Shown: positions 27,124-36,016, numbered from the stretch's first letter. The stretch: 64,000 nt of DNA from Lactobacillus sp. ESL0701 (GCF_029433445.1 NZ_JAQTIC010000003.1:62001-126000), one strand, 5' to 3'. The notes: a model not told the origin generated them from the sequence alone. Made by a program: numbers and translations.

Positions 27124-27164
27124 CATTATTATCTCTAGAAGATTTTGGTTAGTCTGTTAATAAC

Positions 27165-27428
27165 CTATTTTTTAACGTTAATTGATATCACTCTTGTAAT
27201 AGCGTTTTTAGCTTCATGAGGAATTACAACCTTATCAAGTGGTATAGCTTCAGGATAATTAGTAGTATGGGCTAGCATGCAGTAGATTAAGTCGCGCGCC
27301 ATATAAATAGCATTATCTAAATCAGTTCCTTGAGTAGCTAAGCCATTTTTACCTAAGTCTGGCACTGAAACATTATAGCCGTTTTCAGCTGGCCAAATAA
27401 TTACTGGATAAGTTAATAAATTCTGCAT
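27165..27428 (-). CDS. HicB-like antitoxin-family protein, copy 1
   Basis: 87 residues from the ATG at 27428, which is spaced 9 bases from AAGAAGGG; the upstream ATG at 27437 directly abuts the ribosome site. The sequence LTYPVIIWPAENGYNVSVPDLG followed by TQGTDLDNAIYMARDLI is the partial RNase H-like fold of HicB. No C-terminal DNA-binding domain and no HicA gene are seen. It may be a HicB remnant, a solitary regulator, or partner of a distant HicA. Confidence 0.75.
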   Translation of the reverse strand: MQNLLTYPVIIWPAENGYNVSVPDLGKNGLATQGTDLDNAIYMARDLIYCMLAHTTNYPEAIPLDKVVIPHEAKNAITRVISINVKK

Positions 27429-27501
27429 ATTATACATCCCTTCTTAACTTTATGTGTTTAGTTTGATGATTTTTTGCCAAATACTTAGGTGCGATTTTAG
27501 G

Positions 27502-27771
27502 TTACTTGTCTTGTAACCATTTTTCCATGTCAACAGTGACATACACTATGCTTTCATTAGGCTCTAATTCCCAATTCTTTGGATCTTGAGGTTTAGGGTA
27601 TTCTTCACCCTCAATCATAGTGGCAATGGCATCTTCTGTCCAATACACTGCATCTTCGAAAGTGTCTCCTTGAGTGACCATACCTTTTATATTTGGCGAA
27701 CTTACACAAAAATAATGACCGTCTTCATCAGTTACTTCAGTAATAATTACTGGATAAGTTAATTTCTTCAT
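27502..27771 (-). CDS. HicB-like antitoxin-family protein, copy 2
   Basis: 89 residues. LTYPVIITEVTDEDGHYFCVSSPN then TQGDTFEDAVYWTEDAI is the HicB fold, related to the copy 65 bp downstream. The ribosome site AGGAAAGGAT precedes the ATG. Its acidic, DNA-binding-domain-less form suggests protein binding only. The promoter (TATAAT on the minus strand near 27797-27802) is back-to-back with a plus-strand promoter for the small-peptide cluster. No HicA toxin adjoins it. Confidence 0.8.
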   Translation of the reverse strand: MKKLTYPVIITEVTDEDGHYFCVSSPNIKGMVTQGDTFEDAVYWTEDAIATMIEGEEYPKPQDPKNWELEPNESIVYVTVDMEKWLQDK

Positions 27772-27879
27772 ATCTATTATCCTTTCCTAGTAATTATATA
27801 CAATAAACGTGTATAATGATTAAATAATAATTCCTTAATAGTATGTGAGAGTTCTAGGAATGATGAGGAAAATAAGCAA

Positions 27880-28020
27880 GTGAAAATATACAAATATCAT
27901 TATCAAAATAAAAAAGGTAATATCATTATCAATACAATAATTGATTTAAGACCTAAAAAATTAGTTTTAGCCGGGTTAATGATTGTAGTAATTGCAGGAG
28001 TAATAAAATTACTAAAATAA
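27880..28020 (+). CDS. 46-residue small membrane peptide (candidate)
   Basis: A GTG start follows GAGGAAA by about 10 bases. The peptide is basic at the N-terminus (MKIYKYHYQNKKG) and ends with a hydrophobic helix, KLVLAGLMIVVIAGVIKLLK. A TATAAT at 27812-27817 could serve as promoter. Family unknown. It is first of four tiny plus-strand ORFs of similar charge/hydrophobic layout. It could be a membrane-active peptide (bacteriocin or toxin type) or a chance ORF in AT-rich DNA. Confidence 0.45.
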   Translation: MKIYKYHYQNKKGNIIINTIIDLRPKKLVLAGLMIVVIAGVIKLLK

Positions 28021-28035
28021 CTAGAGCAAAGAAAA

Positions 28036-28158
28036 ATGAAAAGTAAAAATATGAAAAAACAAAAAGATAAAGCATCGGCCTTAGACATAGCTGCAGTAAT
28101 TGCATCAATTATTTCAGCAGTTATTGCAATTCTTTTGTACTTTGGCATTAAGCCTTAA
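28036..28158 (+). CDS. 40-residue small membrane peptide (candidate)
   Basis: The ATG at 28036 begins a lysine-rich head (MKSKNMKKQKDKASALD) followed by one transmembrane-length helix (IAAVIASIISAVIAILLYFG). The ribosome site is weak (AGAGCAAAG). It starts 15 bp after the previous tiny ORF. The layout of cationic head plus single helix is shared with its neighbours. No family recognised. Confidence 0.45.
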   Translation: MKSKNMKKQKDKASALDIAAVIASIISAVIAILLYFGIKP

Positions 28159-28204
28159 CTAAAGAAAGTCATTAAACATATAAAATTTAATAAAGGAGAA
28201 AATA

Positions 28205-28279
28205 ATGAGTAAATGTACGGCTCAAATAATAATAATCGTTTGTTCAATAATAACAATAATCTTCAAACTGTTACCATAA
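28205..28279 (+). CDS. 24-residue hydrophobic peptide (candidate)
   Basis: AAAGGAG stands 8 bases before the ATG at 28205, the best ribosome site in this cluster. The product is almost wholly hydrophobic (AQIIIIVCSIITIIFKLLP) with two cysteines. At this length it could be a membrane-inserting toxin or signal peptide. Function unknown. Confidence 0.45.
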   Translation: MSKCTAQIIIIVCSIITIIFKLLP

Positions 28280-28312
28280 AGTTTTTATATATTAGAAAGG
28301 TATTTTTGAAGA

Positions 28313-28411
28313 TTGACTAAAAAAGAAAAGAAATATTATAGATCTGCTGTTATAGCGATTGTATTGGCAATCATATTAGATATAATTAGAAAGATAATCG
28401 CAAATGGCTAA
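28313..28411 (+). CDS. 32-residue cationic amphipathic peptide (candidate)
   Basis: TTG start; the product opens MTKKEKKYYRSA and continues with the helix VIAIVLAIILDIIRKIIANG. The ribosome site is poor. It is the last of four tiny ORFs, all on the plus strand, before a hairpin region and a terminator at 28549-28584. Confidence 0.35.
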   Translation: MTKKEKKYYRSAVIAIVLAIILDIIRKIIANG

Positions 28412-28548
28412 TTGATTAAATAAAATATTTAAGAATTACAGAGTATTGCATCAGGTAGAATACCGCTTATTAAGCTTTAACTTCACTTGCTTATGCCTGA
28501 TAGAGCACGGGAGTTATTAAAATGTAGGTAAACAAAATTTGAACTAAA
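28412..28548. other. non-coding segment with inverted repeats after the tiny ORFs
   Basis: ATCAGG (28450-28455) pairs with CCTGAT (28496-28501), enclosing the palindrome GCTTATTAAGC (28465-28475). No ORF. It may be the 3' part of the small-peptide transcript or a separate small RNA on either strand. Confidence 0.35.
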
Positions 28549-28584
28549 AGACCTAGCTGAATTAACAGCTAGGTCTAATTTTTT
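28549..28584. terminator. intrinsic terminator, stronger on plus strand
   Basis: AGACCTAGCTG pairs with CAGCTAGGTCT; on the plus strand AATTTTTT follows, on the minus strand a shorter T-run. It separates the tiny-ORF cluster from the converging zinc-ribbon gene. Confidence 0.85.
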
Positions 28585-28586
28585 AT

Positions 28587-30494
28587 TTAAAGATCTAATA
28601 ATTGTTTCTTTTTAGCATCAAAATCTTCTTTGGTAATAATATCAGCTTCTAATAATGCTTTATAGTTTATTAGTTCTTTCATGATGTCGTTAGTTTGTTT
28701 CTTTTTTTGCTTTTTTTCTATTTCATAATCCTGCCAAGTATCAAGAATGGCAATTACTTGTTCTAATTGAGAATATGCGCTATCAACACGAGCACTGGTC
28801 ATCTCACTTTTGATAATTACAAATTTAATTTCAAATTCGCTATTATCAGTTAAAGTAATAGTTAAGCCGAGGTGATCGAGGTATTCTTTTGTTTCAGATG
28901 TGGTTTTTCCCATTGGAATATTGTTGACAAAATATTCTGTGACAAAATGTTTTTCAGTTTCAGTATGTTTTTTCTCATTAATGTGATATGAAGCAATTTC
29001 ACTAGCATCGACTAATCTTTCAGGAAATAGCAGTGTTTTGTCAATATAGATTTTTTTGGCATCAATATTAAAGTAATAATGGGAATAGCGGGTGGATTTC
29101 TTTTTAAAAGCTGCTATATATTGGTCTTTTTCTCCTTTCTGGATTTGTACTTCTAAAGAAATATCTGTGAAATCTTCACCCTTATCAATGTATTCCTTTA
29201 AGTCATTAATTGTATGGGAGGCTGTCCAATCACCCATATTTTTTGCTGATTCAGCGTACTTATATTTAGTCATACAATCTTGACAAATATAAGTAGAACC
29301 TTTTAATTTTAAAAATTTGTCGCTGTAATAAAGACCTTGACCACAGAGAGCACATTGTGCATCATTTTGTTCAGTTAGAATATCATAATCAATTTTGCTT
29401 GATGTACGAGCACCGCAAACAAAGAAGATAGCCAAGAGTGCCACAATAATTCTGATAAAAATGTTTATAAACGACGCTGTCAAGCACGCTGTAAAAGCCA
29501 TTATAATAAGCAGCCATATTTCAGTTCGCTTGTACCATGGTTTGTGAAACTGGCTGTCATAAACCGGCGGTGTTGATAGGTTATTACCAGTAGCCAAAAT
29601 AATATCAGTGAAATCTTGACCCTTGTCAAGATATTTTTTTAAATCTTCGACAGTATGAGAAGCTGCCCAAGCCCGAGCTTTACTAATAGGAGTAAACTTA
29701 TATTTGAGCATGCAATTTTTACAAATATAAGTTGAATACATAAATTTCAAAAAGCGAGTTTCGTTGTCAAGATATTGACCACAGAGTGCACACCGTGAAT
29801 GATTCTTTTTCCAAATTTCTTCGTTATTATTCTTATCTGATAAAAAAAGTATACCAACTCCAAATATTAAACAAAGAGATGCAAAAATTTTTATAGAAAA
29901 AATTGCTGAAGTTTCAAGTAAGTAAAATATCAAAGCTATTAAAATAAGTAACCAAACCCAAAAGCGTTCATACCAGTGTTTAGGCGATCCTTTCTTGGGT
30001 TTGGCGTACTTCTTGATTTCTAAAACAATATCTGCGAAATCTTGGCCTTTATCAAGATGTTTTTTAAAATCGTCAATTGTATGATACTTGACCCAAGTAA
30101 TAGCCGTATTACTTATCGGGAATTTATATTTGTGCATACAAGCTTTACAAATATATGCTGAATTTTTAAATTTTACATGAAGTTGATAATAGCAAATATT
30201 TTTACCACAAAAGGCGCATTGTGCGATTGGCACAAGTAGTGGGTATTTTACAGTAGTTATAATATTTATTTTTTCTGTGTTTTCGGGTTGCTTTTTTGGA
30301 AGTTGGTCTTTGACGTGGTTATGTGCTAGATAATATCCTAAAAGATAAAAGGCTAGGCAGAATAGTAATGAAACTTTTTCAAAAATACTAGATGTAGTAG
30401 TTAAATACAATATAGAAATTATAATAATTAGCCAAACCCAAAAGTGTTTGTACCAGGGTTTGGGATTTTTATGCTTATGTTTTTTTAATGTCAT
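28587..30494 (-). CDS. membrane protein with three zinc-ribbon (DUF4428-like) repeats and a C-terminal SHOCT-like motif
   Basis: 635 residues. Three tandem units, each of two close membrane segments headed by WYKHFWVWL / WYERFWVWL / WYKRTEIWL, then a four-cysteine ribbon (CAFCG...YICKACM, CALCG...YICKNCM, CALCG...YICQDCM) and a conserved HTIDDFKKHLDKGQDF tail. After the third unit comes a beta-rich, PH-like region (about 470-590) and a final ALLEADIITKEDFDAKKKQLL, matching the SHOCT motif. Zinc binding and oligomerisation at the membrane are inferred. Function unknown. The repeats arose by internal triplication. Confidence 0.8.
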   Translation of the reverse strand: MTLKKHKHKNPKPWYKHFWVWLIIIISILYLTTTSSIFEKVSLLFCLAFYLLGYYLAHNHVKDQLPKKQPENTEKINIITTVKYPLLVPIAQCAFCGKNICYYQLHVKFKNSAYICKACMHKYKFPISNTAITWVKYHTIDDFKKHLDKGQDFADIVLEIKKYAKPKKGSPKHWYERFWVWLLILIALIFYLLETSAIFSIKIFASLCLIFGVGILFLSDKNNNEEIWKKNHSRCALCGQYLDNETRFLKFMYSTYICKNCMLKYKFTPISKARAWAASHTVEDLKKYLDKGQDFTDIILATGNNLSTPPVYDSQFHKPWYKRTEIWLLIIMAFTACLTASFINIFIRIIVALLAIFFVCGARTSSKIDYDILTEQNDAQCALCGQGLYYSDKFLKLKGSTYICQDCMTKYKYAESAKNMGDWTASHTINDLKEYIDKGEDFTDISLEVQIQKGEKDQYIAAFKKKSTRYSHYYFNIDAKKIYIDKTLLFPERLVDASEIASYHINEKKHTETEKHFVTEYFVNNIPMGKTTSETKEYLDHLGLTITLTDNSEFEIKFVIIKSEMTSARVDSAYSQLEQVIAILDTWQDYEIEKKQKKKQTNDIMKELINYKALLEADIITKEDFDAKKKQLLDL

Positions 30495-30656
30495 ATTTTA
30501 AAAGCCCTTTTTAGCGTTAGTATTATCAAAATCTAATTAAACCTGAAATTATTGTACTACTTTTATTAATAGCTTTATATATTTAATTATATGGTTGATT
30601 TCAAAATAATTGAATTTGATATGCAAGAGCTTTTAAAAATAAACATTACAAATAGG

Positions 30657-30845
30657 CTAAGCCAACGGATTTTTAATAATCTGTACTGCTAAAAAAGCAA
30701 CAATTAACAGACAAATAATCCCAATTATGAGTAAAATTCGTTTAGTTTTTTGACTTTGCTTCTTATCAAAGCTGTAAACTAGGCTAAAACTGGCAAAAAC
30801 GATTAATAGACCAGCAATTAATAAAAGAATAAAACTGTGATTCAT
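30657..30845 (-). CDS. small two-helix membrane protein
   Basis: 62 residues with two hydrophobic helices separated by a basic loop (SFDKKQSQKTKR). AAAAGGTG lies 8 bases before the ATG, supporting a real gene. Function not recognised. It is divergent from the UDP-GlcNAc 2-epimerase gene. Confidence 0.65.
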   Translation of the reverse strand: MNHSFILLLIAGLLIVFASFSLVYSFDKKQSQKTKRILLIIGIICLLIVAFLAVQIIKNPLA

Positions 30846-30943
30846 TTAAACGACACCTTTTCTAAATTCTGTCTTAATTAAACCATACGAGCTTGTTTTT
30901 CGCCTGTTAAATCGGGTATGATTATATCAAGACGGAGGCTTTT

Positions 30944-32086
30944 ATGACGAAAATTAAGGTAATGACGGTTTTTGGCACTAGACCTGAAGCAATTAAAATG
31001 GCACCACTTGTATTGAAACTGCAGGCTGATAAGCGTTTTGACGAGGTAACGGTGGTTAGTGCGCAGCACCGTGAAATGCTCGATCAAGTTCTAGAAATTT
31101 TTAAAATCAAACCGGATTACGACTTTGATATTATGAAGCAGAATCAATCACTTGAGGAAATTACGGCCAAGGTAATGATTGACTTAGCCAAAGTGATTAG
31201 GAAAGAAAAGCCGGATATTGTGCTGGTACATGGTGATACAACGACCAGTTTTGCGGCTAGTTTAGCTAGTTTTTATGAGCAGAGCACAATCGGGCATGTC
31301 GAAGCTGGTTTGCGGACGTGGAACAAGTATTCACCTTATCCTGAAGAAATGAACCGGCAAATGACTGACGATTTAGCTGACTTATACTTTGCGCCAACTG
31401 AATTAAGTAAAGCGAATTTGTTAAAAGAAAATCATCGCGCCGACAATATTTTTGTTACGGGCAATACTGCAATAGATGCTCTTAAGCAAACTGTTCAACA
31501 AGATTATCACCATGATGTCCTTGATTTAATCAAGCCGGGTCACAAAGTCATCTTGGTAACGATGCACCGCCGTGAAAATCAAGGTGAACCGATGCGGCGG
31601 GTGTTTAAGGTGATGAAGCAGGTAGTTGACAGTCATGAAGACGTTGAAATTATCTATCCTGTCCACTTGTCGCCGCGTGTTCAACAAGTTGCCCGTGAAA
31701 TTTTGGGTAATGATCCACGTATTCATCTGATTGCTCCATTAGATGTGGTCGATTTTCATAATTTAGCCAAACGCAGTTATTTTATTATGACGGATTCTGG
31801 TGGCGTGCAAGAAGAAGCCCCTTCACTTAATAAGCCGGTCTTAGTGTTGCGTGATACAACTGAACGCCCTGAAGGGGTTAAGGCTGGTACACTTAAATTA
31901 GTGGGAACTGAAGTTGATGCGGTGCGTGAGGCGATGCTTGATTTGCTGGAAAATAAAGCAGCTTATCAAAAAATGGCTAGCGCCAAAAATCCATATGGTG
32001 ACGGTCATGCTTGCGACCGAATTATGGATGATATTGCATATTATTTTGCAAAACCACAGGGACAAAAGCCAGCAGATTTTGAATAA
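30944..32086 (+). CDS. wecB: UDP-N-acetylglucosamine 2-epimerase (non-hydrolysing)
   Basis: 380 residues, the normal length. FGTRPEAIKMAPL near the N-terminus, VHGDTTTS, HVEAGLRT, PEEMNR, and the UDP-binding SGGVQEEAPSLNKPVL segment identify the enzyme that interconverts UDP-GlcNAc and UDP-ManNAc, supplying ManNAc for wall polysaccharide or teichoic acid linkage units. GGAGG precedes the ATG. GtrA and GalU nearby fit an envelope-sugar theme. Confidence 0.93.
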   Translation: MTKIKVMTVFGTRPEAIKMAPLVLKLQADKRFDEVTVVSAQHREMLDQVLEIFKIKPDYDFDIMKQNQSLEEITAKVMIDLAKVIRKEKPDIVLVHGDTTTSFAASLASFYEQSTIGHVEAGLRTWNKYSPYPEEMNRQMTDDLADLYFAPTELSKANLLKENHRADNIFVTGNTAIDALKQTVQQDYHHDVLDLIKPGHKVILVTMHRRENQGEPMRRVFKVMKQVVDSHEDVEIIYPVHLSPRVQQVAREILGNDPRIHLIAPLDVVDFHNLAKRSYFIMTDSGGVQEEAPSLNKPVLVLRDTTERPEGVKAGTLKLVGTEVDAVREAMLDLLENKAAYQKMASAKNPYGDGHACDRIMDDIAYYFAKPQGQKPADFE

Positions 32087-32097
32087 TTATGATTATA

Positions 32098-32160
32098 AAA
32101 AAGCCACAGACTTATTTCTGCGGCTTTTATTGTTTTATTAATTACAAAATAAAAGCCGCA
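32098..32160. terminator. bidirectional terminator region with alternative hairpins
   Basis: AAAAGCCACAGA pairs with TCTGCGGCTTTT (32098-32128), while TGCGGCTTTTAT (from 32119) is also complementary to ATAAAAGCCGCA (to 32160). The two structures exclude each other, one for each converging gene. Confidence 0.75.
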
Positions 32161-32182
32161 AGAATAAATTTGCGACTTTATT

Positions 32183-32671
32183 TTATTTGTTATTTTTATG
32201 CCTTTGAATTCGCTGTTTAGCTCGTTCAATCAAGGTTGTTTCCTGTGCTTGGAAAACTGACCGTGTTGTTAGATAATTGAAAATTCCTACTAATACTTGG
32301 TCAATAATCTTAACTGGCAGGGGACTAAGGTGCAGCCATGAAATACCAACAGACATAATCATCTGGTCAGGAATTAAGCTGATAATTCTGTAAGTGAAAA
32401 AAACAATCAACTTATGCCATGTTGAGTGATCTTGGTCAACATTGTTGATAAAGACGGCTTTTTGATTAAAGAAGTAAGAAGCCAAATTAGAAATTACAAA
32501 TGCGATAATATTAGAAAAGAAAACGGCTCCACCCCACCACTTGTGTAGAGCCATGAAGACAACCGTATTAATTAGTGCGGCGATAAACCCAAAAACCATA
32601 TAAACGAAAAGATTGCGGTGCCGTTTAACAAATTTTATGGGGTGACGCCATGGATTAATCCTATTAGCCAT
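32183..32671 (-). CDS. GtrA-family membrane protein
   Basis: 162 residues, four hydrophobic segments, with the GtrA signatures FLVYMVFGFIAALINTVVF-like TM1, NIIAFVISNLASYFFNQKAVF and FNYLTTRSVF. GtrA proteins act in transfer of polyprenyl-linked sugars across the membrane for surface polymer glycosylation. Starts 8 bp inside the flavodoxin gene, so it is translated in the same transcript. Confidence 0.88.
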   Translation of the reverse strand: MANRINPWRHPIKFVKRHRNLFVYMVFGFIAALINTVVFMALHKWWGGAVFFSNIIAFVISNLASYFFNQKAVFINNVDQDHSTWHKLIVFFTYRIISLIPDQMIMSVGISWLHLSPLPVKIIDQVLVGIFNYLTTRSVFQAQETTLIERAKQRIQRHKNNK

Positions 32672-33119
32672 TTAACCGATCAGCCATTTCTTCTGCTGCC
32701 TTATCAATCGCGGCGATAGCATCATCATCTGGTGCATTTTCAATTGTCACTGGTGCAACAGCTTCTTTAGCGCCAACTTGCTTGAACATCTTTTCGAAGT
32801 CAAAGACATTTTCACAAAAATGATCATTGTAAGTCTTATCGCCACTGCCCATTACTGCAAAATATTTGCCGCTTAAATCTAATTCTTTTAATTGCTCATA
32901 AAAGTCAGCAACATCATCGGTCATCTTGCCTTCACCATAAGTGTAGGTCACGAAGATGCAGAGGTCACTTGTTAAATAGTCGCTAGCATCTGTAAATTCA
33001 GCCTCGCTAGTTTCTACATCAAAATCATAATCTTGCAGATCTTCTTCCAAAATATCTGCCATATCTGCATCATTGCCAGTCATACTAGCGTAGACAATCC
33101 TTGCCTTCATGCTTTTCAT
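32664..33119 (-). CDS. flavodoxin
   Basis: 151 residues. The FMN phosphate loop region YASMTGNDADMA, the acidic TYTYGEGKMTDD loop and MGSGDKTYNDHFC loop are those of short-chain flavodoxins. It carries low-potential electrons for reductive enzymes; the partner here is unknown. Two ATGs (33119 and 33110) are possible; AGGAAAGG favours the first slightly. Confidence 0.88.
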   Translation of the reverse strand: MKSMKARIVYASMTGNDADMADILEEDLQDYDFDVETSEAEFTDASDYLTSDLCIFVTYTYGEGKMTDDVADFYEQLKELDLSGKYFAVMGSGDKTYNDHFCENVFDFEKMFKQVGAKEAVAPVTIENAPDDDAIAAIDKAAEEMADRLNG

Positions 33120-33243
33120 ACCTTTCCTATTTAATTCATCATATTATTATACATAATTTAGGCAGATTGATGAAATTCTTTAGTAAACTTTTAAAAAACG
33201 CTATAATGTAAACAAAGATGATTTTTAAGAGGAGAGTTTAGTT

Positions 33244-34071
33244 TTGATTACAATAAAATCCGTTCGAGAACTTAAAGGGATGCAGGCTTCGGGTCGGTTA
33301 CTGGCATCAATGTTTGAAGGCTTGCGTGATGTGATTAAGCCGGGGATTACGACGTGGGATATTGAGGAATTCTGTCAAGAGTTTGTCAAAAGCCGTGGCG
33401 GTCGTCTATCTGAGCAGGGCTTTGAAGGTTATAAGTATGGGACGTGTATTTCGGTAAACGACCAAATTGCCCACGCGACCCCGCGTAAAGATACAATTTT
33501 AAACGAAGGCGACCTAGTTAAAGTTGATGTCACTTGCAATCTCAATGGTTATGAAACTGATTCTTGTACCACTTACCCAGTGGGTAAAATTTCGGATGCC
33601 GACCGTGATTTGATGGAAACAACCAAGAAGGCAATGTATCTGGGAATTGATCAAGCGGTTTTGGGTAATCGAATTGGTGATATTGGTGCGGTGATCCAAC
33701 ATTTTGTTGAAGACGAACACGGCTACGGCGATGTTAAAGAGTTAGTTGGTCATGGTATCCAACCAAGTATCCATGAAGATCCAGAAGTACCGCATTGGGG
33801 CAAGGCTGGTCATGGCTTACGGTTACGTGAAGGCATGACAATCACCGTTGAGCCAATGGTCGAAGCTGGCGGCGACTGGCGCATTGAGCAAAAGACAGTT
33901 AGTGATCCTAACGATGATTGGGTTTATTATGCGACACCAGATGGTTCTAAATCGGCGCAGTTTGAACATACTTTTGCCATTACCAAAGATGGTCCCAAGA
34001 TTTTAACTTTGCAAAAACCTTACGCTGGCTATGAAAAATACCTACCACATTTTGACGAAATGGATGATTAA
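33244..34071 (+). CDS. map: methionine aminopeptidase type I
   Basis: 275 residues from a TTG preceded by AGAGGAGAG. Ligand motifs in order: the HAT region, KVDVTCNLNGYETDS (two aspartates), GHGIQPSIHEDP (His), ITVEPM (Glu) and FEHTFAI (Glu). It removes the initiator methionine of nascent proteins. Slightly longer than the usual 250 residues, with a C-terminal extension ending in acidic residues. YihY gene follows after 6 bp. Confidence 0.93.
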   Translation: MITIKSVRELKGMQASGRLLASMFEGLRDVIKPGITTWDIEEFCQEFVKSRGGRLSEQGFEGYKYGTCISVNDQIAHATPRKDTILNEGDLVKVDVTCNLNGYETDSCTTYPVGKISDADRDLMETTKKAMYLGIDQAVLGNRIGDIGAVIQHFVEDEHGYGDVKELVGHGIQPSIHEDPEVPHWGKAGHGLRLREGMTITVEPMVEAGGDWRIEQKTVSDPNDDWVYYATPDGSKSAQFEHTFAITKDGPKILTLQKPYAGYEKYLPHFDEMDD

Positions 34072-34077
34072 GGTTGC

Positions 34078-34995
34078 ATGAATAGAAAAAAAGAGGCAGC
34101 ACCAAATCGTGTTGCCTTATTTTATAAAACACTATCACTCAAATTCTCCCAAGGTGAAGTATTAACTAGTGCAATTGTCATTGCTTATTATGTTTTGTTT
34201 TCGATATTTCCATTAATTATTATTATCGGAAATATTTTGCCGTTGTTCCATATAGATACGACGCCAATTGCCAGCTACCTTGATCTGATTTTTCCGGACA
34301 AAATTGCTAAATTTATTATGCCGATTATTAATTCGCTGTTAAGACGCAAGTCAACTGGTTATATTTCGTTTGGTGTTATTTTAGCTTTATGGTCAGTTTC
34401 ATCGTTAGTCAATGCGATTCGGATTGGCATGAATCGCATTTATGGTGTGCGCTCTACGGAGTTAAAGCAGAAGTGGCAGGTAACGGTTTGGACACGGTCA
34501 ATCACAATATTATTAACTAACTTAATGATTATAATTTTTACTTTGCTGAGTCTAACCTTGATTTTTGGTCAGCAGGTATTGGAATTTTTACGACCGATTT
34601 TTTCTTTCTCTGTTGGTGAAATTGAAAAGATTTTTAGCTATCGTTATCCAGTTGTGGGGATTATTTTGCTGGGAACGTTATTTTATTTGAATTACGTTTT
34701 GCCTAATATTAAATTGAAAAAACGGGTAATCTGGCCGGGAGTTTTTACAACTTTAATTGGCTGGCTGCTATTATCTTATTTGTTTAGTTTTTATTTGCAT
34801 CACTTCCATATTAGTTGGGAAAATTATGGCATCATTGGTACCTTTATTATTTTCATGTTATGGCTTAATATTTCTTCAGTTTTATTATTACTTGGTACCT
34901 GTGTCAATGCGGCGATTATTTCATTACGTGTTGGTAAAGTACAGTATTCTGCCGGTCATTTAGCAGAATATATCCAAAGAAAACGCCATCATTAA
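34078..34995 (+). CDS. YihY/BrkB-family membrane protein
   Basis: 305 residues with about six membrane segments; AYYVLFSIFPLIIIIGNILP, ALWSVSSLVNAIRIGMNRIYG and LPNIKLKKRVIWPG are conserved blocks of the YihY/BrkB family. The old name ribonuclease BN is a misassignment for this family. Function is unproven, possibly transport. Probably co-transcribed with map. Confidence 0.88.
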   Translation: MNRKKEAAPNRVALFYKTLSLKFSQGEVLTSAIVIAYYVLFSIFPLIIIIGNILPLFHIDTTPIASYLDLIFPDKIAKFIMPIINSLLRRKSTGYISFGVILALWSVSSLVNAIRIGMNRIYGVRSTELKQKWQVTVWTRSITILLTNLMIIIFTLLSLTLIFGQQVLEFLRPIFSFSVGEIEKIFSYRYPVVGIILLGTLFYLNYVLPNIKLKKRVIWPGVFTTLIGWLLLSYLFSFYLHHFHISWENYGIIGTFIIFMLWLNISSVLLLLGTCVNAAIISLRVGKVQYSAGHLAEYIQRKRHH

Positions 34996-35063
34996 AAATT
35001 AGCACAATCGCGCAAAATCTGTTATATTGGATTTCAAAGCATAGATAAAAGAAAGTGTAAAAA

Positions 35064-35963
35064 ATGAAAGTAAGAAAAGCAATTATACCAGCAGCAGGTC
35101 TGGGGACGAGATTTATGCCTGTAACTAAGGCAATGCCTAAGGAAATGTTGCCAATTGTTGATAAGCCAACCATTCAATTTATTGTTGAGGAAGCTAAAAA
35201 TTCAGGAATTGAAGACATTTTGATTGTTACTGGTAAAAATAAGCGGACAATTGAAGACCACTTTGATTCTAATCCTGAACTTGAACAAAATTTGCAAGAA
35301 ACAGGTAAAACCAGCTTGCTTGAGATGTCGCGAGAAATTACGCAATTGGGGATTAATATCTACTATACAAGACAGCCCCATCCTCTTGGCTTAGGCGATG
35401 CGATTGCTCGCGGACGTAGTTTTGTTGGGGATGAGCCCTTTGTTGTCATGCTGGGTGACGACTTAATGTTAGATAAAGTGCCGTTAACTCAGCAGCTAAT
35501 CAACCGGTATAATGAAACTCATGCTTCAACAATCGCAGTGATGCCGGTGCCGCACAAGGAAGTTTCTAAATACGGTGTTATTGAGCCGGAGAACGAAATT
35601 GTGCCGGGACTGATTAATGTTAAGTCCTTTGTGGAAAAGCCGGATATTGATAAGGCACCTAGCGATTATGCGATTATTGGTCGGTATCTGCTAACGCCAG
35701 AAATTTTTGACATTTTGGCTAAGCAGAAGCCAGGTCGCGGTGGAGAAATTCAATTGACTGATGCCATTGATACAATGAATAAGACGCAGCGCGTTTTTGC
35801 TCATGTTTTTAAAGGTGAACGCCACGATGTGGGTAATAAGGAAAGCTATCTGGAAACGTCCATCGAATATGGTCTTAATCATCCTGAAATTAAGGATGAT
35901 TTGCGTAAGTATATTATTAATTTGGGTCAAAAGTTAGCGGCTCAAGATAAGAAAAAGAAATAG
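35064..35963 (+). CDS. galU: UTP-glucose-1-phosphate uridylyltransferase
   Basis: 299 residues. The nucleotide-binding signature [20 protein letters not shown] at the N-terminus, [21 protein letters not shown] and the sugar-binding VEKPD segment define GalU. It makes UDP-glucose for polysaccharide, teichoic-acid glucosylation and galactose metabolism. Confidence 0.94.
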   Translation: MKVRKAIIPAAGLGTRFMPVTKAMPKEMLPIVDKPTIQFIVEEAKNSGIEDILIVTGKNKRTIEDHFDSNPELEQNLQETGKTSLLEMSREITQLGINIYYTRQPHPLGLGDAIARGRSFVGDEPFVVMLGDDLMLDKVPLTQQLINRYNETHASTIAVMPVPHKEVSKYGVIEPENEIVPGLINVKSFVEKPDIDKAPSDYAIIGRYLLTPEIFDILAKQKPGRGGEIQLTDAIDTMNKTQRVFAHVFKGERHDVGNKESYLETSIEYGLNHPEIKDDLRKYIINLGQKLAAQDKKKK

Positions 35964-35976
35964 ACAAAATGATTTG

Positions 35977-36016
35977 AAAGCACTTTAAACTTTAGGTTTA
36001 GGATGCTTTTAATTTT
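35977..36016 (+). terminator. intrinsic terminator after galU
   Basis: AAAGCACTTTAAAC pairs with GTTTAGGATGCTTT (13 of 14 positions counting G-U), loop TTTAG, then T-residues. Confidence 0.8.

Noticed and set aside
27903-28148. 81-codon minus-strand ORF antisense to two tiny peptides
   Set aside because: Low-complexity Ile/Phe-rich translation is the mirror of hydrophobic helices on the plus strand; no ribosome site.
26985-30500. integrated island at the tRNA-Arg
   Set aside because: The stretch looks accessory, but no integrase and no direct repeat of the tRNA 3' end was found by eye.
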